Notes: a model not told the origin generated them from the letters alone. 64,000 nt of DNA from Bacillus_BA songklensis (GCF_042649685.1 NZ_JBHRZT010000072.1:558001-622000), one strand, 5' to 3'. Positions 52,689 to 60,156 are shown, counted from the stretch's first letter. Translations and numbers: made by a program.

Positions 52689-53155
52689 GAAAACATTGCC
52701 CCCTTTTCATGTTCATTGGATACTGCTTTATTTCTCCTTCTCGATTTTGCCACTAATCTTCAAGTATTTTCTTGATTATAAGATTCTTTTTCTCAGATCA
52801 CCCCATCCCTTTTTAAGGTGAATAAGATCATTTTTCCAACTATGGGTATACTAAAGACACCCATAGCTTGAGCTTGCACTCACTTCTTTCTAAATTGGTT
52901 ATTAATTTAATATGCTGAATCTAACTAAGTTGCTTAGACAAATATAATAACAATAAATAACAAGTATGATTTACATCCTCAATTTCGTTCCTGGATTGCT
53001 ATCCTTTATTTTTCATTTAGAACATAGTTTTACAAGTTAATATATTGATCGTTTTACTTGTGTATCTGGATTAATGCCGGTATTAAAAAAGGGAAATGAC
53101 GTAAACTATCTCTAGGTGCATGATAAAAGAGCAGCCAAAAGGTTGCTCTTTGTTA
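52689..53155. other. Upstream region of the ATP-grasp/PP-loop operon
   Basis: About 460 AT-rich bases. A CTATGGGT/ACCCATAG inverted repeat (52840-52866) is the only clear structure; it may be a weak terminator or operator. No gene seen. Confidence 0.5.
53126..53151 (-). terminator. Hairpin after the 49-residue gene
   Basis: AAAGAGCAGCC/GGTTGCTCTTT stem (one G:U) next to the stop at 53156. Confidence 0.7.
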
Positions 53156-53305
53156 TTAACTAGGGTCAATTTGTTGTCCGTTTTTCCCACGGGCATCAGC
53201 CGAACTGCTTTCATTAACTGATGGTCTTTTTCGACCTTCGGGAGCTTCAGGATGCTTTAAATCCTTTTTTATCATGTCCGGTAAATATGGATCATCTTTT
53301 GTCAT
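53156..53305 (-). CDS. Small hydrophilic protein, unknown function
   Basis: 49 residues: MTKDDPYLPDMIKKDLKHPE, APEGRKRPSVNESSSADARG, KNGQQIDPS. Very polar and probably disordered. GGAGGTG lies 7-8 bases before ATG 53305 and a terminator follows the stop, so it is a complete transcription unit. The composition resembles minor spore proteins, but no family is claimed. Confidence 0.65.
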   Translation of the reverse strand: MTKDDPYLPDMIKKDLKHPEAPEGRKRPSVNESSSADARGKNGQQIDPS

Positions 53306-53461
53306 GGTTTTCACCTCCATTTACATAATGTGGTGGAATGTTAAAATCCTATACAATCGTATGAGATTCTATTTTATAGAAATGCCCATATATCAACGGT
53401 TTTACTCCTTTATATAAGTTGGTTAAGAATCTATATCACACTATTTCATGATAGTGTGTGG

Positions 53462-53701
53462 TCATGTGGTCAATTCATGTAACCACTTTTTATATTCCAA
53501 AAACACAAAGAGACACGGTCTCTGCCGCCTCATCAAAACGATCAGCGCTCCTCCAAATGTCACGCAATTTTGTACGTAGTCATTTTCCTTCACAAACCCC
53601 TGATAATCAGTTTGGAAAAAATAATGATAGTAACCAATCCTACTGTGCCAGATGGTATCCGCTCCATTCCAGATGACCAAACGAGTATTATGGAGGCGCA
53701 A
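53462..53701 (-). CDS. Doubtful ORF, 79 residues
   Basis: Open frame from TTG 53701 with only a weak AGGT upstream. The product has Cys and aromatic residues (WHSRIGYYHYFF; NCVTFGGALIVLMRRQ) and a possible short hydrophobic segment, with no recognised family. It may be a remnant. Kept because the surrounding 550 bases contain nothing better. Confidence 0.25.
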   Translation of the reverse strand: MRLHNTRLVIWNGADTIWHSRIGYYHYFFQTDYQGFVKENDYVQNCVTFGGALIVLMRRQRPCLFVFLEYKKWLHELTT

Positions 53702-53862
53702 CCGACCTGATAGCGATTCCCCCCTATCGGCTTTCTATGAGCAATGGTTGCCTTTGGGCAGGAAGGGAGTAAATAACTGTTGCAGATATAAAACGAATGA
53801 AATTTGAGCTACATGAATCATTCGGTCAATAAAAAAACCCCATCCTAAATGGATTGAGGCGT

Positions 53863-54060
53863 TTATTCCAGAATAAAACTGTCTCTTTTAAAAAACTTGG
53901 TTATTCCATTTTTCTCAACAAAGCGACCGTCCCCGAAAAATACTTGTAAATCATCGAATACGATAACCTCTCCATCACTAATGTATACTAGCACTTTGTT
54001 ATCCTTGTCAGTGATTACAATATGATCAACTTCTCCATATTCCTCATAGTCAAATTCCAA
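53863..54060 (-). CDS. Small acidic protein, unknown function
   Basis: 65 residues starting MEFDYEEYGEVDHIVITDKD and continuing VLVYISDGEVIVFDDLQVFF. Predicted beta-rich and strongly acidic. Start TTG 54060 with AAGAAGGTGA upstream. It lies between two terminator-like hairpins, so it is probably an independent gene. Family not recognised. Confidence 0.55.
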   Translation of the reverse strand: MEFDYEEYGEVDHIVITDKDNKVLVYISDGEVIVFDDLQVFFGDGRFVEKNGITKFFKRDSFILE

Positions 54061-54151
54061 CGTATGTCACCTTCTTTAGGCAATAAAAATAAGAACACCC
54101 TTATTTAGTATGTGTTCTTACTCATCCGCTTTTTCATACGATATTTAGCCA

Positions 54152-54351
54152 TTATTTGACTCTTTGATTTTGATTCATTCCAGCTAACAGCTGAACAATT
54201 TGATCATCTAACATATCAAAGTTGTCGATCTTTGTCTTAATTCGCGTATAAGCAGCCTCTTGTTTTAATTGCGTTTCCTTCCCGTTTGTCGCTTGGCTCA
54301 TACGACGGAATGAATCATTTACCCCTGTGAGATTCTATCTTCAACCTTCAT
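54152..54351 (-). pseudogene. Small helical protein gene with a one-base frameshift near the start
   Basis: From ATG 54351 (GGAAATGTG upstream) the frame reads MKVEDRISQG then TAA. The next frame continues sensibly: VNDSFRRMSQATNGKETQLK, QEAAYTRIKTKIDNFDMLDD, QIVQLLAGMNQNQRVK. One more G in the GGGG run restores a 66-residue protein. If the frameshift is real, translation could restart at ATG 54301 to give 49 residues, but that ATG has no good ribosome binding site. Confidence 0.55.
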
Positions 54352-54421
54352 CACATTTCCTTCAAAATAAAAAGCCACTCATTACAAGTGACTCCACTTA
54401 CTCCCCATTCTTTTCTTTATC

Positions 54422-54847
54422 TTAAAATCTATAAACTTCTTCACATTCTCTGCCTGTTGGCTGATAAAAACAATGAGCCTTGTAACGTCCCACGTGAGGT
54501 TGATTATACCATGTTGGAGGACAAGCCCCTGGTGGCTTAAAATACCATAAACTAAATTTTGCAGGCCATAACCGCTCTCCTCTAACAGCTCGACGGGCTA
54601 ATCTTCTTTCAGGTTCTCTTGCCCTTTGGTAGAAATAACCCTTTATAGTGGCTTCAAAAGCATGTGGTTGAAAAATCATTTGGGGAATGGTACGGATTCC
54701 CCTAAAATCGCTGCAATTCGCTCGGATCCGGTTAATACCTACATTCCCAACCATCAGCATGCCTTGTTTCCCTTCTCCCTCAGCTTCAGCCCTAAGTAAT
54801 CTTGCCAAGAGGTTAATATCTGCTTCCGTATGTCTTACAACCGCCAT
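54422..54847 (-). CDS. cwlJ: Spore cortex-lytic cell wall hydrolase CwlJ
   Basis: Coat-localised enzyme that breaks down cortex peptidoglycan in germination, activated by Ca-dipicolinate. 141 residues: a single Hydrolase_2 domain without signal peptide or LysM, which is the CwlJ layout. Motifs: DINLLARLLRAEAEGEGKQG (conserved Glu), MVGNVGINRI, QMIFQPHAFEA, and LWYFKPPGACPPTWYNQPHV near the end. GGAGG lies 8 bases before ATG 54847. Partner gerQ is not adjacent. Confidence 0.92.
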   Translation of the reverse strand: MAVVRHTEADINLLARLLRAEAEGEGKQGMLMVGNVGINRIRANCSDFRGIRTIPQMIFQPHAFEATIKGYFYQRAREPERRLARRAVRGERLWPAKFSLWYFKPPGACPPTWYNQPHVGRYKAHCFYQPTGRECEEVYRF

Positions 54848-54874
54848 GATTTCACCTCCATTGTAGTTACCTTT

Positions 54875-55089
54875 CTATAATATTGCTGTTTGGCTATGGT
54901 CATGACAATAAAACTTAGATGAACGAGGTACGGTACTTTTGTAATTTACAATCCCATAATAAAACTCATCGTCTTCGTCAAAACCGAGCTCTACATTGTG
55001 ACCTTTGTGCTTTTCCGTCGCATAAATGTTATGCCATTCTTCCGCTTCTCTTCTCGTTCTTCTTCCGGATCAGAAAGCCATGGTTTCAT
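54875..55089 (-). pseudogene. Small acidic protein gene with a one-base frameshift
   Basis: From ATG 55089 (GAGGTGA 5 bases upstream) the frame starts MKPWLSDPEEER and soon becomes Lys/Arg nonsense ending in TAG. The next frame reads TRREAEEWHNIYATEKHKGH, NVELGFDEDDEFYYGIVNYK, STVPRSSKFYCHDHSQTAIL and a stop at 54875. A single missing base in the GAA-repeat stretch joins them into 71 residues. Family not recognised. Confidence 0.55.
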
Positions 55090-55247
55090 GTTCATCACCT
55101 CATTTTCTATTGTTTATTTAGAACATAGTTTCATTAAATAATAAAACCACCTATCAAGTAGCTTTCTTGACAGATGGTCTATGATGAGGGGACAGCGAGT
55201 ATATTGCTGGTGACGGGTTTCCAGTCCATGACCGCATGAATTTAGTT

Positions 55248-55320
55248 TGCAAACAACAGGATTCGAACCTGTGCCACCCATGAAAGGTCATGCTGCCATT
55301 GCATGATCGTACCTGTTTTT
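55248..55320 (-). other. tRNA-like remnant with a canonical T-arm
   Basis: The minus strand carries ACAGGTTCGAATCCTGT, an exact T-arm with the invariant GTTCGAATCC, followed by a 7-base segment that pairs 5 of 7 positions with sequence 66 bases upstream. D-arm and anticodon-arm features are not recognisable, and there is no CCA. It may be a decayed tRNA or an integration-site scar. Confidence 0.35.
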
Positions 55321-55333
55321 GATTTTAAAAAAG

Positions 55334-55380
55334 TCCCTCATTTTATCCCTTATTTTGTCCCTATTTTTGTCGGGTTTTTA
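55334..55380. repeat. 12-bp tandem repeat
   Basis: Three and a half copies of a 12-base unit: TCCCTCATTTTA, TCCCTTATTTTG, TCCCTATTTTTG, then TCGGGTTTTTA. Directly beside the tRNA-like remnant. Confidence 0.7.
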
Positions 55381-55490
55381 TCGGACATTCCACCAAGAAA
55401 TATGAAAAGTACACAGGAAAACGAGAAATGGTTTATATGATAAAGAATGGACAATCTATCTTTAAATGCTGATTTAAGGAGGGATACTGT

Positions 55491-55697
55491 TTGTTTAAAA
55501 AATTACTTATTGTTATGACCGTACTTGTCCATATGTGTCTGTCAGCTGCGTGTGCTCCCCCAAAAGACGAGCCAGAAAAGAAGAATCAAAACCCAGAAGA
55601 ACCAAAACAAGCAGATACTAAAAAGGATAGTAACGACCGAGTTAAGATGAGGATGGGTGATGAAAAAAATGACAAAAAGGAAGATGAGGAGAAGTAG
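55491..55697 (+). CDS. Small lipoprotein, highly charged
   Basis: 68 residues: signal peptide and lipobox (VLVHMCLSAACA), then a hydrophilic Lys/Glu/Asp-rich mature tail that is probably disordered (PEKKNQNPEEPKQADTKKDS). Start TTG 55491 with AAGGAGGG 8 bases upstream. Function unknown; similar tiny lipoproteins are common in Bacillaceae. Confidence 0.65.
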   Translation: MFKKLLIVMTVLVHMCLSAACAPPKDEPEKKNQNPEEPKQADTKKDSNDRVKMRMGDEKNDKKEDEEK

Positions 55698-55933
55698 AGG
55701 CTGTATTTACTTTTGCACTGATTCTCAAATCAGACTTATAAATAATAACGGCACTCACAGATGATTCTGAGCGCCGTCGCAATTTGAAAAATAGTTTGAT
55801 TTGGTTTAATAATCGTTACCTGTTCTTCAAAGAAAAGAGCTTGTACACCCGCATAAGGAAAACTGTTTTCGATCATGCTCCTAGCCTCTTTCTATATAGT
55901 CCATATTTGATTAATTGTTGTTTGACCTCATGT

Positions 55934-56074
55934 TCAGTTACCTCTTATGATGTAGGACATAGACACAGATATAGCGGAAAAACAAGTTAATAATTTGAGT
56001 TTCCTTCGGTCTAACTCATTTTGAAGCAATGTTTCCCTGGAGTATTCCTGCAGTTGACGTTCTACTTCTTCCAT
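55934..56074 (-). CDS. Possible small protein, unknown
   Basis: 46 residues: MEEVERQLQEYSRETLLQNE, LDRRKLKLLTCFSAISVSMS, YIIRGN. N-terminal helix amphipathic, C-terminal part hydrophobic. GGGAGATAAGGAC precedes ATG 56074. The C-terminus may be out of frame relative to an ancestor, as with other small genes in this region. Confidence 0.4.
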   Translation of the reverse strand: MEEVERQLQEYSRETLLQNELDRRKLKLLTCFSAISVSMSYIIRGN

Positions 56075-56456
56075 GTCCTTATCTCCCTTCGCTTCTTAGC
56101 CTTTTATACTTAGGCTAAAGCCGTTTCTTCATAGAGTGGTTTCAGTAAAGGATTCCGCTTTGCTTTTGGACCAATTGTCTTTTTTTCTTTGCGGAAATGG
56201 CCAAACATAATTGATGTGGTCAAAATGTGGCCAAACGACCACATTTATCATCCAACCCCCTTGTCTATCAAGGCTCCCGTCTTCTTTTTCCACACATACA
56301 TAATGTGTGAAGTGAACTAGAAATATACGAAGATAAGCGAATGACTAATATAAGCAGCAGGAGGAAGTGTGAGCCAGCGCTTTCCAGCAAAGGCGTTTTT
56401 GAATAAAATCGGGTAGAGAAGCGAAAATAAGACGGAATCGATTGTAAAGGGGGAAC
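56075..56456. other. Spacer with short repeated motif
   Basis: Contains three TGGYCAAA boxes (56198, 56217, 56228) and a 32-codon minus-strand frame without ribosome binding site. No gene is claimed. Confidence 0.35.
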
Positions 56457-56693
56457 ATGGATATGCCTACTTGTTGCGAATATTTTCAAGAATCAGGCGG
56501 TGACGGCGAGGAGGACAAACTCGCAAGCAGATGTCTAGGGGATCGGGAAGGTTATTGCAAGAGTGAACCTGGATGGCGATTAGTGAGCTATCAAGTGGAT
56601 GATTGTATAGAGTGCTGCCCTGGTTGTTTAGGTAATTTACTTTCACTAACCGATGAATCCTTGCTTGAGCCAGAGGAAAGAGAACTAATGTAA
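56457..56693 (+). CDS. Cysteine-rich small protein, unknown function
   Basis: 78 residues with eight cysteines arranged as CC...C...C...CxxCCxxC (TCCEYF, SRCLGD, GYCKSE, DDCIECCPGCLGN). No signal peptide. The CxxCCxxC cluster suggests metal (zinc or iron-sulfur) binding or a disulfide-rich fold. GGGG lies 4-5 bases before ATG 56457, with a second in-frame ATG at 56463. A perfect terminator follows 25 bases after the stop. No family recognised. Confidence 0.6.
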   Translation: MDMPTCCEYFQESGGDGEEDKLASRCLGDREGYCKSEPGWRLVSYQVDDCIECCPGCLGNLLSLTDESLLEPEERELM

Positions 56694-56718
56694 AAGGAAC
56701 AACGATTCTATCTGAAAA

Positions 56719-56759
56719 CGAAAGAAGCAATCCAGATAATGGATGGATTGCTTCTTTCG
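56719..56759 (+). terminator. Terminator after the Cys-rich gene
   Basis: CGAAAGAAGCAATCCA/TGGATTGCTTCTTTCG, 16-bp perfect stem, then TTTTCG. Confidence 0.85.
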
Positions 56760-56866
56760 TTTTCGCCTTTCTCTTTTTCATTTCCACTTATCCTTTTTTG
56801 ACTTGCGATTCAAAACGATTCCCCCACCTTGAAGAATGAATGTTTTAATTCTGCAGAATCGTTTCC

Positions 56867-57025
56867 TTAACTTTCCCCTTCGTCCGGCAGCAGACTGGTA
56901 AATGATTCATAAGCAGACTGCAGGGAAAACGTTCTAGCCTCTGCGTTAAGACCTGAAGTATGTACTTCTCTAATATATTCCCTTGTCTGTTTCAATAGTT
57001 CCTCAGTCATCTTTTCCCTGTCCAT
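56867..57025 (-). CDS. Small acidic protein, unknown function
   Basis: 52 residues: MDREKMTEELLKQTREYIRE, VHTSGLNAEARTFSLQSAYE, SFTSLLPDEGES. Amphipathic helical, no membrane segment. AGGTGAT lies about 8 bases upstream of ATG 57025. Protein-like composition but no named family. Confidence 0.55.
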   Translation of the reverse strand: MDREKMTEELLKQTREYIREVHTSGLNAEARTFSLQSAYESFTSLLPDEGES

Positions 57026-57137
57026 ATGCATATATCACCTATCCTTCAAGTTACTTATATGCATTTAGTATTTCCTGTTCCAGCTCTGAAATTCATGAAA
57101 CATGCTAAAAATTTTTTTGCATTTTCAAAAGGCATAT

Positions 57138-57195
57138 AAAAATGCGACATATCCCAAAAGTACTTTTTTGTACTTTTGGGATATGTCGCATTTTT
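57138..57195. terminator. Perfect 26-bp inverted repeat, bidirectional terminator
   Basis: Arms 57138-57163 and 57170-57195 are perfectly complementary around a TTTTTT loop, with A and T runs at the ends. The inner part CCCAAAAGTAC resembles the outer hairpin of the nested-hairpin repeats. Confidence 0.85.
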
Positions 57196-57214
57196 GCAGT
57201 ACATCTTCTTAAAA

Positions 57215-57403
57215 TTACTCCCTTTCCATTTCCGTTACTTCTACGAAATAGCTGCTGTGAATGTAAATTACCTTCCCTTTCCAGATAACGGCTTGAAAGG
57301 TGTTATACCCACTGAATGGATACCGCAATTGAAGCGGTGTTCCTGCTGGGATATATACTTTTTGACTTACCTTCACATCTTCACGTGTTGTAAGAATTTT
57401 CAC
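57215..57403 (-). CDS. Small hypothetical protein
   Basis: 62 residues: MKILTTREDVKVSQKVYIPA, GTPLQLRYPFSGYNTFQAVI, WKGKVIYIHSSYFVEVTEME. Beta-rich pattern that could be an SH3-like barrel. Start GTG 57403 with GGGGTG about 8 bases upstream. No family recognised. The perfect terminator lies just downstream of the stop. Confidence 0.5.
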   Translation of the reverse strand: MKILTTREDVKVSQKVYIPAGTPLQLRYPFSGYNTFQAVIWKGKVIYIHSSYFVEVTEMERE

Positions 57404-57721
57404 TTTTCTTGCACCCCGGATGATATGATTAATTCTTTTGTATTCTATTTTACGCTGTTTCTACTCATCTCGTGTTAGACTATCAACTTAAAAATAGAGA
57501 TTGTATTTCCTTTTTCTTTTATTTCTTATCAATAAATAAGTCACCCTTCTTGTCACGCGATTATGATTTTTATGAAAGGTCAGAAAAATAAAAATTCAAG
57601 TCGAATCCCGGTTTTATCGCATAATCCGCTGCGTTTACATCATTTCAAACTTTATAGAGAGGAAAATGTAAATTTCCGTCAAAGATTATGAATATACCAA
57701 AAATGAAAAAGGCGGGATAAC
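57404..57721. other. Intergenic region
   Basis: About 318 bases between divergent genes, AT-rich, nothing identified apart from the ribosome binding site region of the thioesterase gene. Confidence 0.45.
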
Positions 57722-58120
57722 ATGTTTCAAACAAAAATTGAACCTCGGGTTTCTGAAACTGATGGTGTGGGCCATATTAATAATACAACGATACCAATAT
57801 GGTTCGAAGCTGGCCGAAACGAGATTTTTAAATTGTTTACACCTGATCATTCCTTTAATAACTGGAAAATGATCATCCTAAAGATGAATGTGGAGTATGT
57901 AAGCCAGATTTTCTTTGGAAAAACGGTAGATGTTTATACGTGGGTCAAAAGGATTGGAACTTCAAGTTTGGAACTATATGAAGAAATCCATCAAGACAAT
58001 ATCTTATGTGCAAAAGGTAATGTAACATATGTGAATTATAATATAAAGCTTCAAAAATCAGAGCCAATACCTGATGAAATTAAGAGAGAGTTAGAAAATC
58101 ACTATTATACAGAATGTTAA
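57722..58120 (+). CDS. Hotdog-fold acyl-CoA thioesterase (4HBT family)
   Basis: 132 residues of the 4-hydroxybenzoyl-CoA thioesterase type. The active-site segment RVSETDGVGHINNTTIPIWF corresponds to the family's D-x-x-G-H-x-N-N motif, followed by a long helix and IFFGKTVDVYTWVKRIGTSS. Hydrolyses an acyl-CoA, substrate unknown. GGCGGGA lies upstream of ATG 57722. Not in an operon. Confidence 0.87.
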   Translation: MFQTKIEPRVSETDGVGHINNTTIPIWFEAGRNEIFKLFTPDHSFNNWKMIILKMNVEYVSQIFFGKTVDVYTWVKRIGTSSLELYEEIHQDNILCAKGNVTYVNYNIKLQKSEPIPDEIKRELENHYYTEC

Positions 58121-58285
58121 GGCATCCCCGCCTTTAGTATTGCATGGATAGAAAGTGCCCCAGTTTTACTTAATTCGACAAAACCATATATTCCTTTTAT
58201 CTATCATTCGTGTATGATAATGGTTTAAAGGAAAAGATTTCTTTATAATTAAGTATAGACGCTTTTAAAAAAGGAGATGTAAACC

Positions 58286-58576
58286 ATGAATATTACAGTA
58301 ACAAACGAAGCCTTCCAATGGTATAAAGATGAATTCGACCTACAAAGTGGCGATAAGGTGAAGTTTTTTGTTCGATATGGCGGATGCAGCACAGTTCAAA
58401 AAGGGTTTTCACTTGGTGTCGGAAAACAGGAGCCGGTACTGATTGGTGCCCAGGCAGAAATAGAAGGCATTACATTTTACATAGAAGATCAAGATTTGTG
58501 GTATTTTGAAAACCGGAACTTGGTCGTTTCATTTGATGAAACAAAAGGTGAACCTGAATTCTCAATTAGTGAATAA
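58286..58576 (+). CDS. yneR: HesB/YneR family protein
   Basis: 96-residue A-type/HesB-like fold protein. It keeps the family start (NITVTNEAFQWYKDEFDL) and the core KVKFFVRYGGCSTVQKGFSL but has only one cysteine, so it lacks the three-Cys cluster-binding set of IscA proteins, as YneR does. Role unknown. AAAAGGAG lies upstream of ATG 58286. In B. subtilis yneR is next to plsY (yneS); here the block is rearranged, with plsY 9 kb away. Confidence 0.85.
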   Translation: MNITVTNEAFQWYKDEFDLQSGDKVKFFVRYGGCSTVQKGFSLGVGKQEPVLIGAQAEIEGITFYIEDQDLWYFENRNLVVSFDETKGEPEFSISE

Positions 58577-58577
58577 T

Positions 58578-58727
58578 AAAGCGCAGAAAGCCCGCTTAAA
58601 CCGATAGGGCATTGGAGCTTCTGAGAAGGAGTCGCTTTTTGACTCCGCACGAAGAAGGGAAATGACCGTACGGTTTGGCTTTCGGAGCTGGACAATAACG
58701 AAAAGCGGAGAAAGCCCGCTTAAACCC
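58578..58727. repeat. Repeat element with 25-bp direct terminal repeats
   Basis: 25-base near-identical copies of AAAGCGSAGAAAGCCCGCTT plus AAACC at 58578-58602 and 58702-58726 flank about 100 GC-richer bases containing AGTCGCTTTTTGACT. It resembles the AAAGCGGA...AAGCCCG intergenic repeats of other Bacillus genomes. Confidence 0.6.
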
Positions 58728-58740
58728 TATGCTTTCTTAT

Positions 58741-58785
58741 ACATTAAAGAGCCCGCTGCTTTCTTAGCAGCGGGCTCTTTAATGT
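58741..58785. terminator. Strong bidirectional terminator between convergent genes
   Basis: 19-bp perfect stem (ACATTAAAGAGCCCGCTGC and its complement) with a seven-base loop. Confidence 0.9.
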
Positions 58786-58786
58786 A

Positions 58787-59218
58787 TTATTCGGCTATAG
58801 ACTGCTTTTTCGCCTTTTCGTATGCTTGATGCCATGTTGGGTATAGTCTTCGAATGGAAATCGGGCGGAAGTTTTCTTTTTTGACGCATACATGAGAAGA
58901 AGTAGCGGTTATTGCGATTTCCCCATTGGGTGTTAAAATTTCATATCCATAGATAACTCTCAAACCATCGTAATGCTCAATCCATGTATGGACGACAGCC
59001 GTATCCCCATATCGAAGCGGTTTTTTATACGATACTTGTACATCCGTTACCGGCGAAAGAATGCCGTCTCGCTCCATTTCTGCATAATTAAAGCCAAGCC
59101 TTCGAATAAGATCTGTGCGCCCCACTTCCATCCATACTAAGTAATTGGCATGATAAACAACGCCCATTTGGTCCGTTTCAGCGTATCGAACGTCGATCTC
59201 TTTTTTTGAGACTAACAT
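58787..59218 (-). CDS. yneP: Acyl-CoA thioesterase, YneP-like
   Basis: 143-residue hotdog thioesterase of the YbgC/4HBT group. Active-site segment VRYAETDQMGVVYHANYLVW with the catalytic Asp, then RLGFNYAEMERDGILSPVTD and PLRYGDTAVVHTWIEHYDGL. Substrate unknown. ATG 59218 has GGGGGAAT upstream. Located just after tlp, as in B. subtilis (tlp-yneP). Confidence 0.9.
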   Translation of the reverse strand: MLVSKKEIDVRYAETDQMGVVYHANYLVWMEVGRTDLIRRLGFNYAEMERDGILSPVTDVQVSYKKPLRYGDTAVVHTWIEHYDGLRVIYGYEILTPNGEIAITATSSHVCVKKENFRPISIRRLYPTWHQAYEKAKKQSIAE

Positions 59219-59378
59219 GGTATTCCCCCTGTCCTAAAAAAGTTGATTATGTATGTACCATTGCTTATCTTAACATAACTTAACGTTTTTTTCTCTGTAG
59301 ACTCCCCATGAAAAAACGAAGAAATATCCATATGAAAAGAAAGCTACCATTTCTTTTTCATTAAAAAGATAGCAAAAA

Positions 59379-59397
59379 CCAGGGGTCATTCCCCTGG
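59379..59397 (-). terminator. Terminator after tlp
   Basis: CCAGGGG/CCCCTGG stem with TTTTTGC following on the minus strand. Confidence 0.75.
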
Positions 59398-59442
59398 CTT
59401 GGTACTCTTTTTATTCACTGCCGCTAAAAGAAGGCAAGTATA

Positions 59443-59700
59443 TTAGTAAGTTTGTTCGCTTCCTGCATAGCCGCTTTCGCGTGCCTGTGCTTCATCTTGA
59501 ATTTCATTTCGCATCGCTTGAATGCTCTCTTCGCGGCGTTGGTTTTTCGCTCTGATTTGTTCGCGTTGCTCCTCAGAATCGGAAAATGCCAGGCTATCCT
59601 CTGCTTCTTCAATATTTTTGATCGTGTTTTGAACCATTGATTGTAACTTTTCAACGTTATCGCTGCGGTCATCTGGTTTTGGGCGGTTCCATGCCATCAT
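59443..59700 (-). CDS. tlp: Small acid-soluble spore protein Tlp
   Basis: 85 residues, the family start MAWNRPKPDDRSDNVEKLQ, then VQNTIKNIEEAEDSLAFSDS and a charged end. Tlp is a minor forespore SASP despite its thioredoxin-like name. AAGGAGG lies before two adjacent ATGs (59700 and 59697). In B. subtilis it is co-transcribed with sspN under sigma-G; here a nested-hairpin repeat has inserted between them. Confidence 0.93.
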   Translation of the reverse strand: MMAWNRPKPDDRSDNVEKLQSMVQNTIKNIEEAEDSLAFSDSEEQREQIRAKNQRREESIQAMRNEIQDEAQARESGYAGSEQTY

Positions 59701-59823
59701 ACATTCCTCCTTGCAAAATAATGACCTTACATAAGTAGTATGTGAAGGAACGGGAAGATTATTGTTGGTAATAATTAAAATGAATAACCATAATTTTATT
59801 ATGTAAACTAAAAAGGATACAAA

Positions 59824-59967
59824 AGAGAGTGTCCCTTAAAAAGCGCACTTTTTGAGGGACATCCTCCTGCGATGAACTATCATCAAAAATCCAAGAAAAT
59901 CGAGGGGTTCAGTGACGGTTCATCGTAGAAAACAGATTCCTCTAAAGGCTTTTGAGTCAACCCCTTA
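59824..59967. repeat. Nested-hairpin intergenic repeat, copy F
   Basis: GTGTCCCTTAAAAAG.../CTTTTTGAGGGACA hairpin, then GCGATGAACTATCA.../TGACGGTTCATCG arms around ATCCAAGAAAATC, then GGCTTTTGAGTCAACCCC. It ends one base before the sspN stop codon and separates sspN from tlp. Confidence 0.8.
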
Positions 59968-59968
59968 G

Positions 59969-60112
59969 TTATTCACCTTTTGTTTGGATTACTTGAGCAT
60001 GCTGGCCGGATTTATCCTGCATTTGTTTCCCTTTGTTTCCGCCTGCAGCTCGCGGCTGGGTACCAATATGATTCGGAACGAAATGTTTGCGGCTTCCTTT
60101 TGGATTACTCAT
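59969..60112 (-). CDS. sspN: Small acid-soluble spore protein N
   Basis: 47 residues: MSNPKGSRKHFVPNHIGTQP, RAAGGNKGKQMQDKSGQHAQ, VIQTKGE. This matches SspN (48 residues in B. subtilis), including the ending QTKGE. GAGGAGG-type site upstream of ATG 60112. Forespore gene, normally first in sspN-tlp. Confidence 0.88.
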   Translation of the reverse strand: MSNPKGSRKHFVPNHIGTQPRAAGGNKGKQMQDKSGQHAQVIQTKGE

Positions 60113-60156
60113 CGTCCTCGCCTCCTCATCTATACTCTAACCGCTTTCACGCCGGT

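Noticed and set aside
49588..55697. Intact prophage around the amidase, cwlJ and tiny genes
   Set aside because: No capsid, tail, terminase, integrase or holin genes; only a tRNA-like scar.
56195..56240. TGGYCAAA boxes as a regulator binding array
   Set aside because: Spacing is irregular (19 and 11 bases), and no promoter or gene is attached.
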